From assembly GCF_900200035.1 (NCBI RefSeq), contig NZ_FZTC01000015.1, positions 930,001 to 994,000 on the forward strand: 64,000 nucleotides of DNA. The letters are read 5' to 3'. Positions 27,844 to 39,227 of this stretch are shown here, piece after piece (positions within the stretch are counted from its first letter, which is position 1; every line of letters begins with the position of its first letter). Both the position numbers and the translations under genes were made by a program. The notes beneath the pieces are model-generated. The model saw nothing but the letters and a program-made list of their open reading frames with translations. It did no database searches and was not told where the DNA came from. The stretch is from Klebsiella grimontii. Its GTDB lineage: Bacteria; Pseudomonadota; Gammaproteobacteria; Enterobacterales; Enterobacteriaceae.

Positions 27844-29166
27844 ATGAGTGAATTTTCCCAGACAGTCCCCGAACTGGTTGCCTGGGCCAGGAAAAATGAT
27901 TTTTCTATTTCGCTGCCAGTCGACAGACTCTCTTTTCTGCTGGCGATCGCCACGCTGAACGGCGAGCGGATGGAAGGGGAAATGACCGAGGGAGAACTGG
28001 TGGACGCGTTCCGCCACGTGAGTGATGCGTTTGAGCAGACCAGCGAAACCATCAGCCAGCGCGCCAATAATGCCATTAACGATATGGTGCGCCAGCGTCT
28101 GCTGAACCGCTTTACCAGCGAAATCACCGAGGGTAATGCTATTTATCGCCTGACGCCGCTGGGCATCGGGATCACCGACTACTATATTCGCCAGCGTGAG
28201 TTCTCCACCTTGCGCCTGTCGATGCAGCTCTCCATCGTTGCCGGCGAACTCAAGCGCGCCGCCGACTCGGCAGAAGAGGGCGGCGATGAGTTCCACTGGC
28301 ATCGTAACGTTTTCGCCCCGCTGAAGTACTCGGTAGCGGAAATTTTTGACAGCATCGACCTGACTCAGCGGATCATGGATGAACAGCAGCAGTTGGTGAA
28401 AGATGATATTGCCCAGCTGCTGAACAAGGACTGGCGAGCGGCGATCTCCAGCTGTGAGCTGCTGCTGTCGGAAACCTCCGGCACCCTGCGCGAACTGCAG
28501 GATACGCTGGACGCGGCGGGCGATAAGCTGCAGGCAAACCTACTGCGTATCCAGGACTCGACCATGGCGCGCGACGATTTGAATTTTATCGATCGTCTGG
28601 TGTTCGATCTGCAAAGCAAGCTGGACCGCATCGTCAGCTGGGGCCAGCAGGCGATTGACCTGTGGATCGGCTACGATCGCCACGTGCATAAATTTATCCG
28701 TACCGCCATCGATATGGATAAAAACCGCGTCTTCGCGCAGCGTCTGCGTCAGTCGGTGCAAACCTACTTCGACGCTCCGTGGGCGCTCACCCACGCGAAT
28801 GCCGATCGACTGCTTGATATGCGCGATGAAGAGATGGCGCTGCATGATGAAGAGGTCACCGGGGAACTTCCGGCGGATCTGGAGTACGAAGAGTTTAACG
28901 AAATTCGCGAACAGCTGGCGGCGCTGATTGAAGGACAGCTGGTGGTCTATAAAGAGAAGGGACTGCCGCTGGATCTTGGCCTGGTGGTTCGCGAATATCT
29001 GTCGCAGTATCCGCGCGCACGCCACTTTGATGTCGCGCGCATTGTGGTCGACCAGGCGGTACGTTTGGGCGTAGCGCAAGCAGATTTCACCGGACTGCCG
29101 GCAAAATGGCAGCCGATTAATGATTACGGAGCCAAGGTACAGGCGCATGTCATCGACAAATATTGA
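27844..29166 (+). CDS. mukF: Chromosome partition protein MukF (kleisin)
   Basis: A 440-residue protein, the kleisin subunit of the MukBEF condensin. It dimerises through its N-terminal winged-helix domain and links the two MukB heads with MukE bound to its middle region. The opening sequence ([19 protein letters not shown]) and the C-terminal winged helix ending in AHVIDKY match E. coli MukF. Its last 20 bases overlap mukE, which indicates tight co-translation. Confidence 0.97.
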   Translation: MSEFSQTVPELVAWARKNDFSISLPVDRLSFLLAIATLNGERMEGEMTEGELVDAFRHVSDAFEQTSETISQRANNAINDMVRQRLLNRFTSEITEGNAIYRLTPLGIGITDYYIRQREFSTLRLSMQLSIVAGELKRAADSAEEGGDEFHWHRNVFAPLKYSVAEIFDSIDLTQRIMDEQQQLVKDDIAQLLNKDWRAAISSCELLLSETSGTLRELQDTLDAAGDKLQANLLRIQDSTMARDDLNFIDRLVFDLQSKLDRIVSWGQQAIDLWIGYDRHVHKFIRTAIDMDKNRVFAQRLRQSVQTYFDAPWALTHANADRLLDMRDEEMALHDEEVTGELPADLEYEEFNEIREQLAALIEGQLVVYKEKGLPLDLGLVVREYLSQYPRARHFDVARIVVDQAVRLGVAQADFTGLPAKWQPINDYGAKVQAHVIDKY

Positions 29167-29851
29167 ACAAGTGATGCCGGTTAAACTGGCGCAAGCGTTG
29201 GCTAATCCGTTATTTCCGGCGCTGGATAGCGCCCTGCGCGCGGGCCGCCATATCGGCCTCGACGAGCTGGATAATCACGCATTTTTAATGGATTTTCAGG
29301 ATTACCTGGAAGAATTTTATGCTCGCTACAACGTCGAGCTGATTCGCGCCCCGGAAGGATTTTTCTATCTGCGTCCGCGGTCGACCACGCTGATCCCGCG
29401 CTCGGTGCTCTCCGAGCTGGATATGATGGTGGGCAAAATTCTCTGCTATCTCTACCTCAGCCCGGAGCGCCTGGCGAATGAAGGCATCTTCACCCAGCAG
29501 GAGCTTTACGACGAGCTGCTGACTCTGGCGGATGAAGCCAAGCTGCTGAAGCTGGTCAATAACCGTTCTACCGGCTCCGACCTTGATCGCCAGAAACTGC
29601 AGGAAAAAATGCGCGCTTCGCTCAACCGCCTGCGCCGTCTCGGCATGGTGTGGTTTATGGGCCACGACAGCAGCAAATTCCGCATCACCGAATCGGTATT
29701 TCGCTTCGGCGCCGATGTGCGCGCCGGTGACGATCCGCGCGAAGCCCAGCTGCGTATGATCCGCGACGGTGAAGCGATGGCGCTGGAAAATCGCCTGCAG
29801 CTTAATGATGAGAATGAAGAGAATCAGCCGGATAGCGGGGAGGAAGAGTAA
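29147..29851 (+). CDS. mukE: Chromosome partition protein MukE
   Basis: A 234-residue protein starting at ATG 29147 ([18 protein letters not shown]), as in E. coli; a start at the internal MPVKLAQ would give 225 residues and is also used in annotations. MukE binds MukF as a KITE-type dimer and bridges the MukB heads. The acidic tail ([13 protein letters not shown]) is conserved. It overlaps mukF by 20 bases and shares one base (TAATG) with mukB. Confidence 0.97.
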   Translation: MSSTNIEQVMPVKLAQALANPLFPALDSALRAGRHIGLDELDNHAFLMDFQDYLEEFYARYNVELIRAPEGFFYLRPRSTTLIPRSVLSELDMMVGKILCYLYLSPERLANEGIFTQQELYDELLTLADEAKLLKLVNNRSTGSDLDRQKLQEKMRASLNRLRRLGMVWFMGHDSSKFRITESVFRFGADVRAGDDPREAQLRMIRDGEAMALENRLQLNDENEENQPDSGEEE

Positions 29852-32800
29852 TGATTGAACGCGGTAAATTTCGCTCGCTAACGCTGGTTAACTGGAACGG
29901 CTTTTTTGCCCGGACTTTTGATCTTGATGAATTAGTGACCACGCTTTCCGGTGGTAACGGGGCCGGTAAATCCACGACCATGGCCGCCTTCGTCACCGCG
30001 CTGATCCCGGACCTGACGCTGCTGCACTTCCGTAACACCACGGAAGCGGGGGCCACCAGCGGCTCGCGCGATAAAGGCCTGCACGGTAAGCTGCGCGCTG
30101 GCGTCTGCTACTCGGTGCTGGACGTGATCAACTCCCGCCACCAGCGCGTGGTGGTCGGCGTTCGCCTACAGCAGGTGGCCGGTCGCGATCGTAAAGTCGA
30201 TATCAAGCCGTTTGCGATCCAGGGCCTGCCAACCTCCATCCAGCCAACCCAGCTGCTGACCGAAACCCTTAACGAGCGCCAGGCGCGCGTGGTGACGCTC
30301 AACGAGCTGAAAGATAAGCTCGAAGCGATGGAAGGGGTGCAGTTTAAGCAGTTTAACTCTATTACCGAATATCACTCGCTGATGTTTGACCTGGGCGTGG
30401 TGGCCCGTCGCCTGCGTTCGGCTTCGGACCGTAGCAAATACTATCGCCTGATCGAAGCCTCGCTGTACGGCGGTATTTCGAGCACCATTACCCGCTCGCT
30501 GCGCGACTACCTGTTGCCGGAAAACAGCGGCGTGCGTAAGGCGTTCCAGGATATGGAAGCGGCGCTGCGTGAAAACCGCATGACGCTGGAAGCTATCCGC
30601 GTGACGCAGTCGGACCGCGATCTCTTCAAGCATCTGATCAGCGAAGCCACCAACTACGTTGCCGCCGACTATATGCGTCACGCCAATGAACGGCGCATTC
30701 ATCTCGATAAAGCGCTGGAATATCGCCGGGATCTGTTCACCTCCCGCGCTCAGCTCGCGGCGGAACAGTATAAGCACGTCGATATGGCCCGCGAACTGCA
30801 GGAACATAACGGCGCGGAAGGCGATCTGGAAGCCGATTACCAGGCCGCCAGCGACCATCTGAACCTGGTACAGACCGCGCTGCGCCAGCAGGAAAAAATC
30901 GAGCGCTATGAAGCGGATCTTGATGAACTGCAGATTCGCCTCGAAGAGCAAAATGAAGTCGTCGCGGAAGCGGTTGATCTACAGGAAGAGAACGAAGCCC
31001 GCGCCGAAGCCGCCGAGCTGGAAGTGGATGAGCTGAAAAACCAGCTTGCCGACTACCAGCAGGCGCTGGACGTGCAGCAGACCCGCGCGATTCAGTACAC
31101 CCAGGCGCTGCAGGCGCTGGAGCGGGCAAAAACCCTCTGCCATCTGCCGGACTTAACCCCGGAAAGCGCCGACGAGTGGCTGGAAACGTTCCAGGCGAAA
31201 GAGCAGGAAGCGACGGAAAAAATGCTGTCCCTGGAACAGAAAATGAGCGTGGCGCAAACCGCGCACAGCCAGTTTGAACAGGCATACCAGCTGGTGGCGG
31301 AGATCAACGGCCCGCTGGCGCGTAATGAAGCCTGGAACGTAGCGCGCGAGCTGCTGCGCGAAGGCGTTAATCAACGCCATCAGGCTGAACAGGCGCACGG
31401 GCTGCGCAGCCGCCTGACCGAGCTCGAACAGCGCCTGCGTGAACAGCAGGACGCCGAACGCCAGCTCAATGAATTCTGTAAGCGGCAGGGCAAACGCTAC
31501 GATATCGATGAGCTGGAAGCTCTGCATCAGGAGCTGGAAGCCCGCATCGCGTCGCTTTCCGACAGCGTCTCCTCCGCCAGCGAACGGCGGATGACCCTAC
31601 GCCAGGAGCTGGAACAGCTGCAGTCGCGGACGCAAACGCTGATGCGCCGCGCGCCCATCTGGCTGGCGGCGCAGAACAGCCTTAACCAGCTGTGCGAGCA
31701 GAGCGGCGAGCAGTTTGAGTCCAGCCAGGAAGTCACCGAATATCTCCAGCAGCTGCTGGAGCGTGAACGCGAAGCTATCGTGGAGCGCGATGAAGTCGGC
31801 GCCCGCAAGCGCGCTATCGATGATGAAATTGAGCGTCTTAGCCAGCCGGGCGGTTCGGAAGATCAGCGCCTGAACGCGCTGGCGGAACGTTTTGGCGGCG
31901 TACTGCTGTCGGAAATCTACGATGACGTGAGTCTCGATGATGCGCCTTATTACTCCGCGCTCTACGGTCCTTCCCGCCACGCCATCGTGGTACCGGATCT
32001 GTCGCTGATTGCCGATCAGCTGGAAGGTCTTGAAGATTGTCCCGAAGATCTCTACCTGATCGAAGGCGATCCGCAGTCGTTTGATGACAGCGTATTCAGC
32101 GTCGATGAGCTGGAAAAAGCGGTGGTCGTGAAGATTGCCGATCGCCAGTGGCGCTATTCACGCTTCCCGACGCTGCCGCTGTTTGGCCGCGCGGCCCGCG
32201 AAAGCCGTGTTGAAACCCTGCACGCCGAGCGCGAAAGCCTGTCCGAGCGTTTTGCGACGCTGTCGTTTGATGTGCAGAAAACCCAGCGCCTGCATCAGGC
32301 GTTCAGCCGCTTTATCGGCAACCATCTGGCGGTGGCCTTTGAGGACGACCCGGAAGAGGAAATCCGCAAACTGAATACGCGTCGCGGCGAACTGGAGCGG
32401 GCGCTGACTGCCCATGAGAGCGATAACCAGCAGAACCGGGCGCAGTATGAGCAGGCCAAAGAGGGGGTATCCGCCCTCAACCGCCTGCTGCCGCGTCTGA
32501 ATCTACTGGCCGACGACTCGCTGGCCGATCGCGTGGATGAAATCCAGGAACGCCTTGACGAAGCGCAGGAAGCCGCGCGCTTCGTACAGCAGCACGGCAA
32601 TCAGCTGGCAAAGCTGGAGCCGATCGTTTCCGTTCTTCAGAGCGACCCGGAGCAGTTTGAACAGCTGAAAGAAGACTATGCGTATTCGCAGCAGACCCAG
32701 CGCGACGCGCGTCAGCAGGCGTTTGCGCTGACCGAAGTGGTGCAGCGTCGCGCCCACTTTAGCTACTCTGATTCCGCAGAGATGCTCAGCGGTAATAGCG

Positions 32801-34299
32801 ATCTGAACGAGAAGCTGCGCCATCGCCTGGAGCAGGCGGAAGCGGAACGTGCCCGCACCCGCGACGCGCTGCGTACCCACGCCGCGCAGCTCAATCAGTA
32901 CCATCAGGTGCTGGCATCGCTGAAAAGTTCGTATGACACCAAAAAAGAGCTGCTCAACGACCTGCATAAAGAGCTTAAGGATATTGGCGTACGCGCCGAC
33001 GCCGGCGCCGAAGAGCGCGCCCGTCTGCGCCGCGATGAGCTCCACGCTCAGCTCAGCAACAACCGCGCGCGCCGCAATCAACTTGAGAAAGCGTTGACCT
33101 TCTGCGAAGCGGAAATGGATAACCTGACCCGCAGACTGCGCAAGCTGGAGCGCGATTACTGCGAAATGCGCGAACAGGTGGTCAGCGCCAAAGCGGGCTG
33201 GTGCGCGGTCATGCGCCTGGTGAAAGACAACGGCGTGGAGCGTCGCCTGCATCGTCGCGAGCTGGCTTACCTGTCTGCAGATGAGCTGCGCTCCATGTCG
33301 GATAAGGCGCTCGGCGCGCTGCGTCTGGCGGTCTCGGATAACGAACATCTGCGCGATGTGCTGCGTATTTCTGAAGATCCGAAACGCCCGGAACGCAAAA
33401 TCCAGTTCTTTGTCGCCGTGTATCAGCATCTGCGCGAGCGTATCCGCCAGGATATCATCCGCACCGACGATCCGGTGGAAGCGATTGAACAGATGGAGAT
33501 CGAACTCAGCCGTCTGACGGAAGAGCTTACCAACCGCGAGCAGAAGCTGGCCATCAGCTCCCGCAGCGTGGCCAATATTATCCGCAAGACTATCCAGCGC
33601 GAGCAAAACCGTATTCGCATGCTCAACCAGGGGCTGCAGAGCGTCTCCTTCGGCCAGGTTAACAGCGTGCGTCTGAACGTCAACGTGCGGGAAACCCACT
33701 CGATGCTGCTGGACGTGCTATCTGAACAGCATGAACAGCATCAGGATCTGTTCAACAGCAATCGTCTGACCTTCTCGGAAGCGCTGGCGAAGCTGTATCA
33801 GCGCCTGAATCCGCAGATTGATATGGGGCAGCGTACGCCGCAGACCATCGGCGAAGAGCTGCTGGACTACCGCAACTATCTGGAGATGGAAGTGGAAGTT
33901 AACCGTGGTTCCGACGGCTGGCTGCGCGCGGAATCCGGTGCGCTATCGACCGGTGAGGCTATCGGTACCGGGATGTCGATCCTGGTGATGGTGGTACAGA
34001 GCTGGGAAGATGAATCTTCGCGCCTGCGCGGTAAGGACATTTCGCCGTGTCGTCTGCTGTTCCTTGATGAAGCGGCGCGTCTGGATGCCCGCTCTATCGC
34101 GACGCTGTTCGAGCTCTGCGATCGTCTGGAGATGCAGCTGATTATCGCGGCGCCGGAAAATATCAGTCCGGAAAAAGGCACCACCTATAAGCTTGTGCGT
34201 AAGGTCGTGAATAATCACGAGCACGTGCACGTCGTCGGTCTGCGTGGCTTCGCGCCGCAGCTGCCCGAAACGCTGCCGGGAACGGCAAATGCTTCATAG
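29851..34299 (+). CDS. mukB: Chromosome partition protein MukB (SMC-like ATPase)
   Basis: A 1482-residue SMC-like protein (E. coli 1486). The N-terminal head has Walker [10 protein letters not shown] at about residues 34-42. Two long coiled-coil arms rich in Glu, Gln, Arg and Leu flank the hinge near residues 640-780. The C-terminal head carries the signature [12 protein letters not shown] and Walker [12 protein letters not shown]. MukBEF compacts the chromosome, partners with topoisomerase IV and is kept off the Ter domain by MatP, whose gene is also in this window. It is the last gene of the cmoM-mukFEB operon, closed by a terminator. Confidence 0.98.
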   Translation: MIERGKFRSLTLVNWNGFFARTFDLDELVTTLSGGNGAGKSTTMAAFVTALIPDLTLLHFRNTTEAGATSGSRDKGLHGKLRAGVCYSVLDVINSRHQRVVVGVRLQQVAGRDRKVDIKPFAIQGLPTSIQPTQLLTETLNERQARVVTLNELKDKLEAMEGVQFKQFNSITEYHSLMFDLGVVARRLRSASDRSKYYRLIEASLYGGISSTITRSLRDYLLPENSGVRKAFQDMEAALRENRMTLEAIRVTQSDRDLFKHLISEATNYVAADYMRHANERRIHLDKALEYRRDLFTSRAQLAAEQYKHVDMARELQEHNGAEGDLEADYQAASDHLNLVQTALRQQEKIERYEADLDELQIRLEEQNEVVAEAVDLQEENEARAEAAELEVDELKNQLADYQQALDVQQTRAIQYTQALQALERAKTLCHLPDLTPESADEWLETFQAKEQEATEKMLSLEQKMSVAQTAHSQFEQAYQLVAEINGPLARNEAWNVARELLREGVNQRHQAEQAHGLRSRLTELEQRLREQQDAERQLNEFCKRQGKRYDIDELEALHQELEARIASLSDSVSSASERRMTLRQELEQLQSRTQTLMRRAPIWLAAQNSLNQLCEQSGEQFESSQEVTEYLQQLLEREREAIVERDEVGARKRAIDDEIERLSQPGGSEDQRLNALAERFGGVLLSEIYDDVSLDDAPYYSALYGPSRHAIVVPDLSLIADQLEGLEDCPEDLYLIEGDPQSFDDSVFSVDELEKAVVVKIADRQWRYSRFPTLPLFGRAARESRVETLHAERESLSERFATLSFDVQKTQRLHQAFSRFIGNHLAVAFEDDPEEEIRKLNTRRGELERALTAHESDNQQNRAQYEQAKEGVSALNRLLPRLNLLADDSLADRVDEIQERLDEAQEAARFVQQHGNQLAKLEPIVSVLQSDPEQFEQLKEDYAYSQQTQRDARQQAFALTEVVQRRAHFSYSDSAEMLSGNSDLNEKLRHRLEQAEAERARTRDALRTHAAQLNQYHQVLASLKSSYDTKKELLNDLHKELKDIGVRADAGAEERARLRRDELHAQLSNNRARRNQLEKALTFCEAEMDNLTRRLRKLERDYCEMREQVVSAKAGWCAVMRLVKDNGVERRLHRRELAYLSADELRSMSDKALGALRLAVSDNEHLRDVLRISEDPKRPERKIQFFVAVYQHLRERIRQDIIRTDDPVEAIEQMEIELSRLTEELTNREQKLAISSRSVANIIRKTIQREQNRIRMLNQGLQSVSFGQVNSVRLNVNVRETHSMLLDVLSEQHEQHQDLFNSNRLTFSEALAKLYQRLNPQIDMGQRTPQTIGEELLDYRNYLEMEVEVNRGSDGWLRAESGALSTGEAIGTGMSILVMVVQSWEDESSRLRGKDISPCRLLFLDEAARLDARSIATLFELCDRLEMQLIIAAPENISPEKGTTYKLVRKVVNNHEHVHVVGLRGFAPQLPETLPGTANAS

Positions 34300-34319
34300 G
34301 GTGGTATAATAACCAGCCA

Positions 34320-34348
34320 AAGGGCGACGCGATGTCGCCCTTTTTGTT
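34320..34348 (+). terminator. Intrinsic terminator of cmoM-mukFEB
   Basis: AAGGGCGAC (34320-34328) pairs with GTCGCCCTT (34334-34342), followed by TTTGTT. It lies 20 bases after the mukB stop. Confidence 0.88.
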
Positions 34349-34482
34349 ATCCGTTCCTGTATTTTAGGATTGTATAATCTTTTAACTTCTTTACATTTGG
34401 GAAGGCAAAAGCGTTTTCGTCTTCATATACTGAAAGTAAGCCCCAATTTAGCGGGCAGCAATGTGTTAACAGGGGGCAAGGG

Positions 34483-36276
34483 ATGTTGCTAAAGAAACGG
34501 TATGGTCGTCAATTGTCCGCGCTCAGTCTGAGCCTGGCTTTTGCATTTGCTCCACTGTTCAATGTCCAGGCCGAAGAGCCTGAAGTGGTACCATCGGATA
34601 GCGCTACCGCCATCAGCGAGCTTTCTTCTGCGCTGAGCCAAAGCGCAAACCAATCTGCGGCGGTCGCCAAAATGGCCGGCGAGCAGGCGCTTCCAGCCGA
34701 GGCGGCGGCAAAAAGCCGTGCCGATATTCAGGCGGTGCTGCCGACCGGTTATCAACCCGTATTTATGAATCCGCTGGTATCGCTGTATGCGGTCAGGGAT
34801 ATGAAACCGATGTGGGATAACCGCGAGGCGGTGCAGGCGTTTCAACAGCAGCTGGCTGAAGTGGCTATCGCCGGTTTCCAGCCGCAGTTCACCACCTGGG
34901 TTGAGCTGTTGACCGACCCGGCAGTGAACGGTCTGGCGCGGGATGTTGTTCTTTCTGACGCCATGATGGGCTATCTGCATTTTATTAGCGGTATTCCGAC
35001 TCAGGGCAACCGCTGGCTGTACGGCACCAAACCGTATGCGATGTCGACGCCGCCTCTGTCGGTCATTAACCAGTGGCAGGTGGCGCTGGATAACGGTTCG
35101 CTGCCGCAGTTTATTGCCGGGCTCGCCCCGCAGCATCCGCAGTATGCCGCAATGCATCAGGCGCTATTAGCGCAGGTTGCCGATTCCCGTCCATGGCCGC
35201 AGCTTACCAGCAAGACGTCGCTGCGCCCGGGCGAATGGAGCAATGATGCCGGCGCGCTGCGCGAAATTTTACAGCGCACCGGTATGCTGGATGAATCGGC
35301 AAAGATTGCTTTGCCGGGCGATGAGGTGGTGAGCCCATCTGCCGGGAAAAAGGCCAAAAGCAGCGGCCGCGGCGTTTACGATCGCCAGTTAGTCGAGGGC
35401 GTTAAGCGCTTCCAGGCCTGGCAGGGGCTGGGCGCTGACGGTGTGATTGGTCAGGCGACCCGCGACTGGCTCAACGTTTCTCCCGCGCAGCGCGCCGGCG
35501 TGCTGGCATTGAATATTCAGCGTTTGCGCCTGCTGCCGGGTAATCTGGCGACCGGCATCATGGTGAATATTCCCGCCTTTTCGCTGGTCTATTACCAGGA
35601 CGGTAGCCAGGTGCTGGCATCGCGGGTTATTGTTGGTCGCCCGGACCGTAAAACGCCGATGATGAGCAGCGCCCTGAACAATGTCGTGGTCAACCCGCCG
35701 TGGAACGTGCCGCCGACGCTGGCGCGCAACGATATTCTGCCGAAGGTGCGCAATAACCCAGGCTACCTTGAGCAGCACGGCTATACGATGATGCGCGGCT
35801 GGAATAGCAAAGAGACAATCGACCCTTATCAGGTCGATTGGGAAACGATAACCGCATCGAATCTGCCGTTCCGCTTCCAGCAGGCTCCCGGCGCGCGCAA
35901 TTCGCTGGGGCGCTATAAATTCAATATGCCAAGCTCGGACGCTATCTATTTGCACGATACGCCAAATCACAATCTGTTCCAGCGGGATGGGCGTGCGTTG
36001 AGCTCCGGATGCGTACGCGTCAATAAAGCCTCTGAGCTGGCGAATATGCTACTGCAGGATGCTGGCTGGAATGACGCGCGTATTTCAGATGCGCTTAAAC
36101 AGGGAAACACCCGCTACGTTAATATTCGCCAGAATATCCCGGTTAATCTCTATTATTTGACCGCGTTTGTCGGCGCTGATGGACGTACACAATATCGAAC
36201 AGATATTTACAATTACGATCTCACCGCGCGATCCAGCGCACAAATATTGCCTAAAGCTGAACAATTAATCAGATAA
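34483..36276 (+). CDS. ldtD: L,D-transpeptidase LdtD (YcbB)
   Basis: A 597-residue periplasmic enzyme (E. coli YcbB 615). A signal peptide covers about residues 1-30 ([21 protein letters not shown]). A peptidoglycan-binding domain lies near 300-335 ([19 protein letters not shown]). The YkuD catalytic domain ends with [10 protein letters not shown] and SSGCVRV, the catalytic cysteine being C510. It joins two meso-diaminopimelate residues to make 3-3 crosslinks, and in E. coli its activity can confer resistance to beta-lactams and helps under envelope stress. mepK, whose product cuts the same bond, lies 300 bases downstream. Confidence 0.96.
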   Translation: MLLKKRYGRQLSALSLSLAFAFAPLFNVQAEEPEVVPSDSATAISELSSALSQSANQSAAVAKMAGEQALPAEAAAKSRADIQAVLPTGYQPVFMNPLVSLYAVRDMKPMWDNREAVQAFQQQLAEVAIAGFQPQFTTWVELLTDPAVNGLARDVVLSDAMMGYLHFISGIPTQGNRWLYGTKPYAMSTPPLSVINQWQVALDNGSLPQFIAGLAPQHPQYAAMHQALLAQVADSRPWPQLTSKTSLRPGEWSNDAGALREILQRTGMLDESAKIALPGDEVVSPSAGKKAKSSGRGVYDRQLVEGVKRFQAWQGLGADGVIGQATRDWLNVSPAQRAGVLALNIQRLRLLPGNLATGIMVNIPAFSLVYYQDGSQVLASRVIVGRPDRKTPMMSSALNNVVVNPPWNVPPTLARNDILPKVRNNPGYLEQHGYTMMRGWNSKETIDPYQVDWETITASNLPFRFQQAPGARNSLGRYKFNMPSSDAIYLHDTPNHNLFQRDGRALSSGCVRVNKASELANMLLQDAGWNDARISDALKQGNTRYVNIRQNIPVNLYYLTAFVGADGRTQYRTDIYNYDLTARSSAQILPKAEQLIR

Positions 36277-36316
36277 ATGAAGTAGTTCAACGGATTTGGT
36301 TGTCCTATCTGTGTGT

Positions 36317-36346
36317 GAAAACGGGCCTGGCATGCTGCAAGGCCCG
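36317..36346 (-). terminator. Terminator-like hairpin, leftward
   Basis: CGGGCC (36322-36327) pairs with GGCCCG (36341-36346). Read on the minus strand the stem is followed directly by TTTTC, which fits an intrinsic terminator for leftward transcription. It lies 12 bases beyond the stop of the small frame at 36359-36472. In the rightward direction no T-run follows, so it suits ldtD less well. Confidence 0.55.
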
Positions 36347-36358
36347 AGTTTACTGGGG

Positions 36359-36472
36359 TTAGGCTACCTTGACGTTGGCAATAATGCCCGGTAAGGTGCC
36401 TTTCGTGCGCCAGAAGTGCATATACATATAATCCTGCAAAGGCGTTGTGGCGGTAAGCAGCCCATTCTCCAT
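36359..36472 (-). CDS. Unidentified 37-codon frame or gene remnant between ldtD and mepK
   Basis: On the minus strand ATG at 36470-36472 opens a 37-codon frame reading MENGLLTATTPLQDYMYMHF and ending in ANVKVA. A stop lies five codons upstream in the same frame, so it cannot be extended. No clear ribosome site is seen. A terminator-like hairpin follows in the right orientation. It may be a small protein, or the 3' end of a gene whose front has been deleted. I do not recognise the sequence, and the remaining bases of the 36277-36576 gap hold nothing else I can name. Confidence 0.3.
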   Translation of the reverse strand: MENGLLTATTPLQDYMYMHFWRTKGTLPGIIANVKVA

Positions 36473-36576
36473 CGCTGATATTGATTAGCCTTAGGGGAGC
36501 GAGCGCGCGCTGGCGGCTAACGGGCGGATTGCGGGAAAAGTATATTACGATTCATTTACCTGTAGACCTGATTATC

Positions 36577-37128
36577 ATGGACAAATTTGACGCTAATCGC
36601 CGCAAACTGCTGGCGTTAGGTGGAGCCGCGCTCGGTGCTGCTGCCATTCTGCCTGCGCCGGCATTTGCCACCCTCTCGACCCCCCGACCGCGTATTTTGA
36701 CGCTGAACAACCTGCATACTGGTGAATCACTCAAGGCGGAGTTTTTCGATGGCAGAGGCTATATTCAGGATGAATTAGCAAGACTTAATCATTTTTTCCG
36801 CGACTATCGCGCGAATAAGATTAAATCCATCGATCCCGGTTTGTTCGATCAACTCTATCGTTTGCAGGGATTACTTGGCACCAACAAGCCTGTCCAGCTT
36901 ATTTCCGGTTATCGTTCTGTTGATACCAATAATGAGCTTCGCGCCCGCAGCCGAGGGGTGGCGAAACACAGCTACCACACTAAAGGCCAGGCGATGGATT
37001 TCCATATTGAAGGCATTTCGTTAAGCAATGTTCGCAAAGCGGCGTTATCTATGCGCACAGGTGGTGTAGGATACTACCCACGTAGCAACTTTGTGCATAT
37101 TGATACCGGGCCGGTACGGCACTGGTAA
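36577..37128 (+). CDS. mepK: Murein DD-/LD-endopeptidase MepK (YcbK)
   Basis: A 183-residue protein from ATG 36577 (E. coli 182). The N-terminus carries a twin-arginine signal, [10 protein letters not shown], then a hydrophobic stretch ending APAFA, so it is exported folded by Tat. The M15-type zinc site is visible as H134 and D141 in [10 protein letters not shown], with H174 in FVHIDTG. In E. coli it hydrolyses meso-Dap to meso-Dap (3-3) crosslinks and helps the sacculus grow. A longer frame reaching back to 36481 is not family-like. gloC follows after 13 bases. Confidence 0.95.
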   Translation: MDKFDANRRKLLALGGAALGAAAILPAPAFATLSTPRPRILTLNNLHTGESLKAEFFDGRGYIQDELARLNHFFRDYRANKIKSIDPGLFDQLYRLQGLLGTNKPVQLISGYRSVDTNNELRARSRGVAKHSYHTKGQAMDFHIEGISLSNVRKAALSMRTGGVGYYPRSNFVHIDTGPVRHW

Positions 37129-37141
37129 CGAAAGGAGCCTC

Positions 37142-37789
37142 ATGAACTATCGTATTATTCCGGTTACCGCGTTCGCGCAGAACTGTTCTTTAATCTGGTG
37201 TGAACAAACCAAACTGGCGGCGCTGGTCGATCCCGGCGGTGACGCTGAGCGAATCAAACAGGAAGTCGCGGCGGCAGGCGTTAGCCTGATGCAGATTCTG
37301 CTCACGCACGGTCATCTCGATCATGTTGGCGCGGCGGCGGAGCTGGCGCAGCATTATGGCGTGCCGATTATTGGTCCGGAAAAAGAAGATGAGTTCTGGC
37401 TGGAAGGATTGCCGGCGCAGAGCCGGATGTTTGGTCTTGAAGACTGTCAGCCGCTGCAGCCCGATCGCTGGCTGAACGAAGGCGATGCGGTTAGCGTGGG
37501 GAATATTTCCCTGCAGGTGCTGCACTGTCCTGGCCATACGCCGGGGCACGTAGTCTTCTTTGATCCGGCTTGCCGACTGCTGATTTCCGGCGATGTGATT
37601 TTTAAAGGCGGAGTAGGGCGTAGCGACTTCCCTCGCGGCGACCATAATCAACTGATCGATGCGATTAAACGCAAACTATTGCCGCTGGGCGATGACGTGT
37701 CGTTTATTCCTGGCCATGGCCCTATGTCGACGCTTGGCTATGAGCGTCTGCATAACCCTTTCCTGCAGGATGAAATGCCGGTCTGGTGA
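37142..37789 (+). CDS. gloC: Hydroxyacylglutathione hydrolase GloC (YcbL)
   Basis: A 215-residue type II glyoxalase of the same length as E. coli YcbL. ATG 37142 follows AAAGGAG. The metallo-beta-lactamase motif is THGHLDH (H56, H58, D60, H61), with further ligands in HCPGHTPGH and PGHGPMS. It hydrolyses S-lactoylglutathione in methylglyoxal detoxification. It is likely co-transcribed with mepK and ends at a terminator shared with aspC. Confidence 0.96.
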   Translation: MNYRIIPVTAFAQNCSLIWCEQTKLAALVDPGGDAERIKQEVAAAGVSLMQILLTHGHLDHVGAAAELAQHYGVPIIGPEKEDEFWLEGLPAQSRMFGLEDCQPLQPDRWLNEGDAVSVGNISLQVLHCPGHTPGHVVFFDPACRLLISGDVIFKGGVGRSDFPRGDHNQLIDAIKRKLLPLGDDVSFIPGHGPMSTLGYERLHNPFLQDEMPVW

Positions 37790-37803
37790 CCGGAGCCAGA
37801 ATG

Positions 37804-37831
37804 TAAAAAAGGCCGCAAATGCGGCCTTTTG
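37804..37831. terminator. Bidirectional terminator between gloC and aspC
   Basis: GGCCGC (37811-37816) pairs with GCGGCC (37821-37826). An A-run precedes and a T-run follows, so both converging genes can use it. Confidence 0.85.
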
Positions 37832-37849
37832 TTTGTCCTGAGCTTGAGG

Positions 37850-39040
37850 TTACAGCACGGCGACAATCGCTTCGCACAGCGGCGCCATGTTGTCAGGCGT
37901 CATACCGGCGACGTTTATACGTCCGGACGCCACCGCGTAAATCCCGAACTCTTCACGCAGACGCAATACCTGCTCTTTGGTCAGACCGCTGAACGAGAAC
38001 ATCCCGTTTTGCTGAATGATGAAAGAGAAATCGCGGCTGGCGCCTTTTTCCTGCAGGGTATTCACGAACAGCAGGCGCATACGCTGGATGCGTTGACGCA
38101 TGTCGGTCAACTCTTGTTCCCAGATAGCGCGCAGCGCGTCATTGCTGAGAATTGTCGCCACTACCGAGGCGCCGTGAGCCGGCGGGTTAGAGTAGTTAGC
38201 GCGAATGACGGACTTCATCTGGCTGAACGCGCGGTCTACCGTTTCCTGGTCCGCGGCAACCAGCGTACAGGCGCCTACGCGCTCGTTGTACAGGCCAAAG
38301 TTCTTCGAGTAGGAGCTGGAAACCAGCAGCTCTTTATGCAGCGCAGCGAAAGCGCGCAGGCCTTCCGCGTCTTCTTCCAGACCGCGGGCAAAGCCCTGAT
38401 AGGCGAAGTCAAACAGCGGCAGCCAGCCTTTTTCTACCGACAGCTGCGCCAGCTGTTGCCACTGCTCAAGCGTCGGATCGATACCGGTAGGGTTGTGGCA
38501 GCAGCCGTGGAACAGCACCACGTCGCCGGCCTGGGCTTCGTTCAGGCTGGCCAGCAGACCGTCGAAGTCGAGTTTGTGGTTAGCGGCGTCGTAATAGGTA
38601 TATTCGCGAACTTCCAGGCCGGCTGAATTAAATACGCTTTTATGGTTCGGCCAGGATGGGTTGCTCACCCAAATACGTTTTGCATCGGTGTTCTTCGCCA
38701 GGAAATCGGCGGCGACGCGCAGGCCGCCTGTACCGCCCGGCGTTTGGGCGGTGCGGGCGCGTTTATCATTGATAATTGCGCTTCCTTTCCCAAACAGAAG
38801 CTCCTGGGTGCAGCGACCAAATTCGGGGATACCATCAATGCTCAGGTAGTTCTTGGTGGTTTCATTTTCCAGCAGATACTGCTCTGCTTTTTTCACGCTA
38901 GTCAGGACCGGTGTTTTACCCGTTTCATCTTTATAAACACCAATTCCAAGATTAATTTTTGTTGGGCGGTCATCGGCACGAAACAGATCGGCCAGGCCCA
39001 GAATTGGGTCGGCAGGGGCGGCGGTAATGTTCTCAAACAT
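37850..39040 (-). CDS. aspC: Aspartate aminotransferase
   Basis: A 396-residue class-I aminotransferase, the same length as E. coli AspC. It interconverts aspartate and 2-oxoglutarate with oxaloacetate and glutamate. The PLP-lysine motif [14 protein letters not shown] (K246 by E. coli numbering) and the GCCHNPTG motif near residues 178-185 are visible. It is transcribed alone, following the porin gene in the same direction but separated by a terminator. Confidence 0.98.
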   Translation of the reverse strand: MFENITAAPADPILGLADLFRADDRPTKINLGIGVYKDETGKTPVLTSVKKAEQYLLENETTKNYLSIDGIPEFGRCTQELLFGKGSAIINDKRARTAQTPGGTGGLRVAADFLAKNTDAKRIWVSNPSWPNHKSVFNSAGLEVREYTYYDAANHKLDFDGLLASLNEAQAGDVVLFHGCCHNPTGIDPTLEQWQQLAQLSVEKGWLPLFDFAYQGFARGLEEDAEGLRAFAALHKELLVSSSYSKNFGLYNERVGACTLVAADQETVDRAFSQMKSVIRANYSNPPAHGASVVATILSNDALRAIWEQELTDMRQRIQRMRLLFVNTLQEKGASRDFSFIIQQNGMFSFSGLTKEQVLRLREEFGIYAVASGRINVAGMTPDNMAPLCEAIVAVL

Positions 39041-39171
39041 GACGAGGTTCCATTGTGATTACTGAAGGGAAATCCGCTATCAGGTTAACGGGAGTTATGT
39101 TAATTGCCAACCGTTTGCGACAAAAAGCGAGAAGGTTTTTGAAAGTTACGATCTTCCTCTCAGGAAAGCAG

Positions 39172-39197
39172 AAAAGCAGGACCGAAGTCCTGCTTTT
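39172..39197 (-). terminator. Intrinsic terminator of the porin gene
   Basis: AAAAGCAGGAC (39172-39182) pairs with GTCCTGCTTTT (39187-39197) around a CGAA loop. The stem's own T-run on the minus strand serves as the terminator tail. Confidence 0.82.
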
Positions 39198-39227
39198 TAG
39201 GCATATCACGAAGGGGTGTACTGCAGA

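Noticed and set aside
32503-33699. A 398-codon open frame opposite mukB
   Set aside because: It is antisense to the coiled-coil region of mukB; GC-rich codons there leave the opposite strand free of stops.
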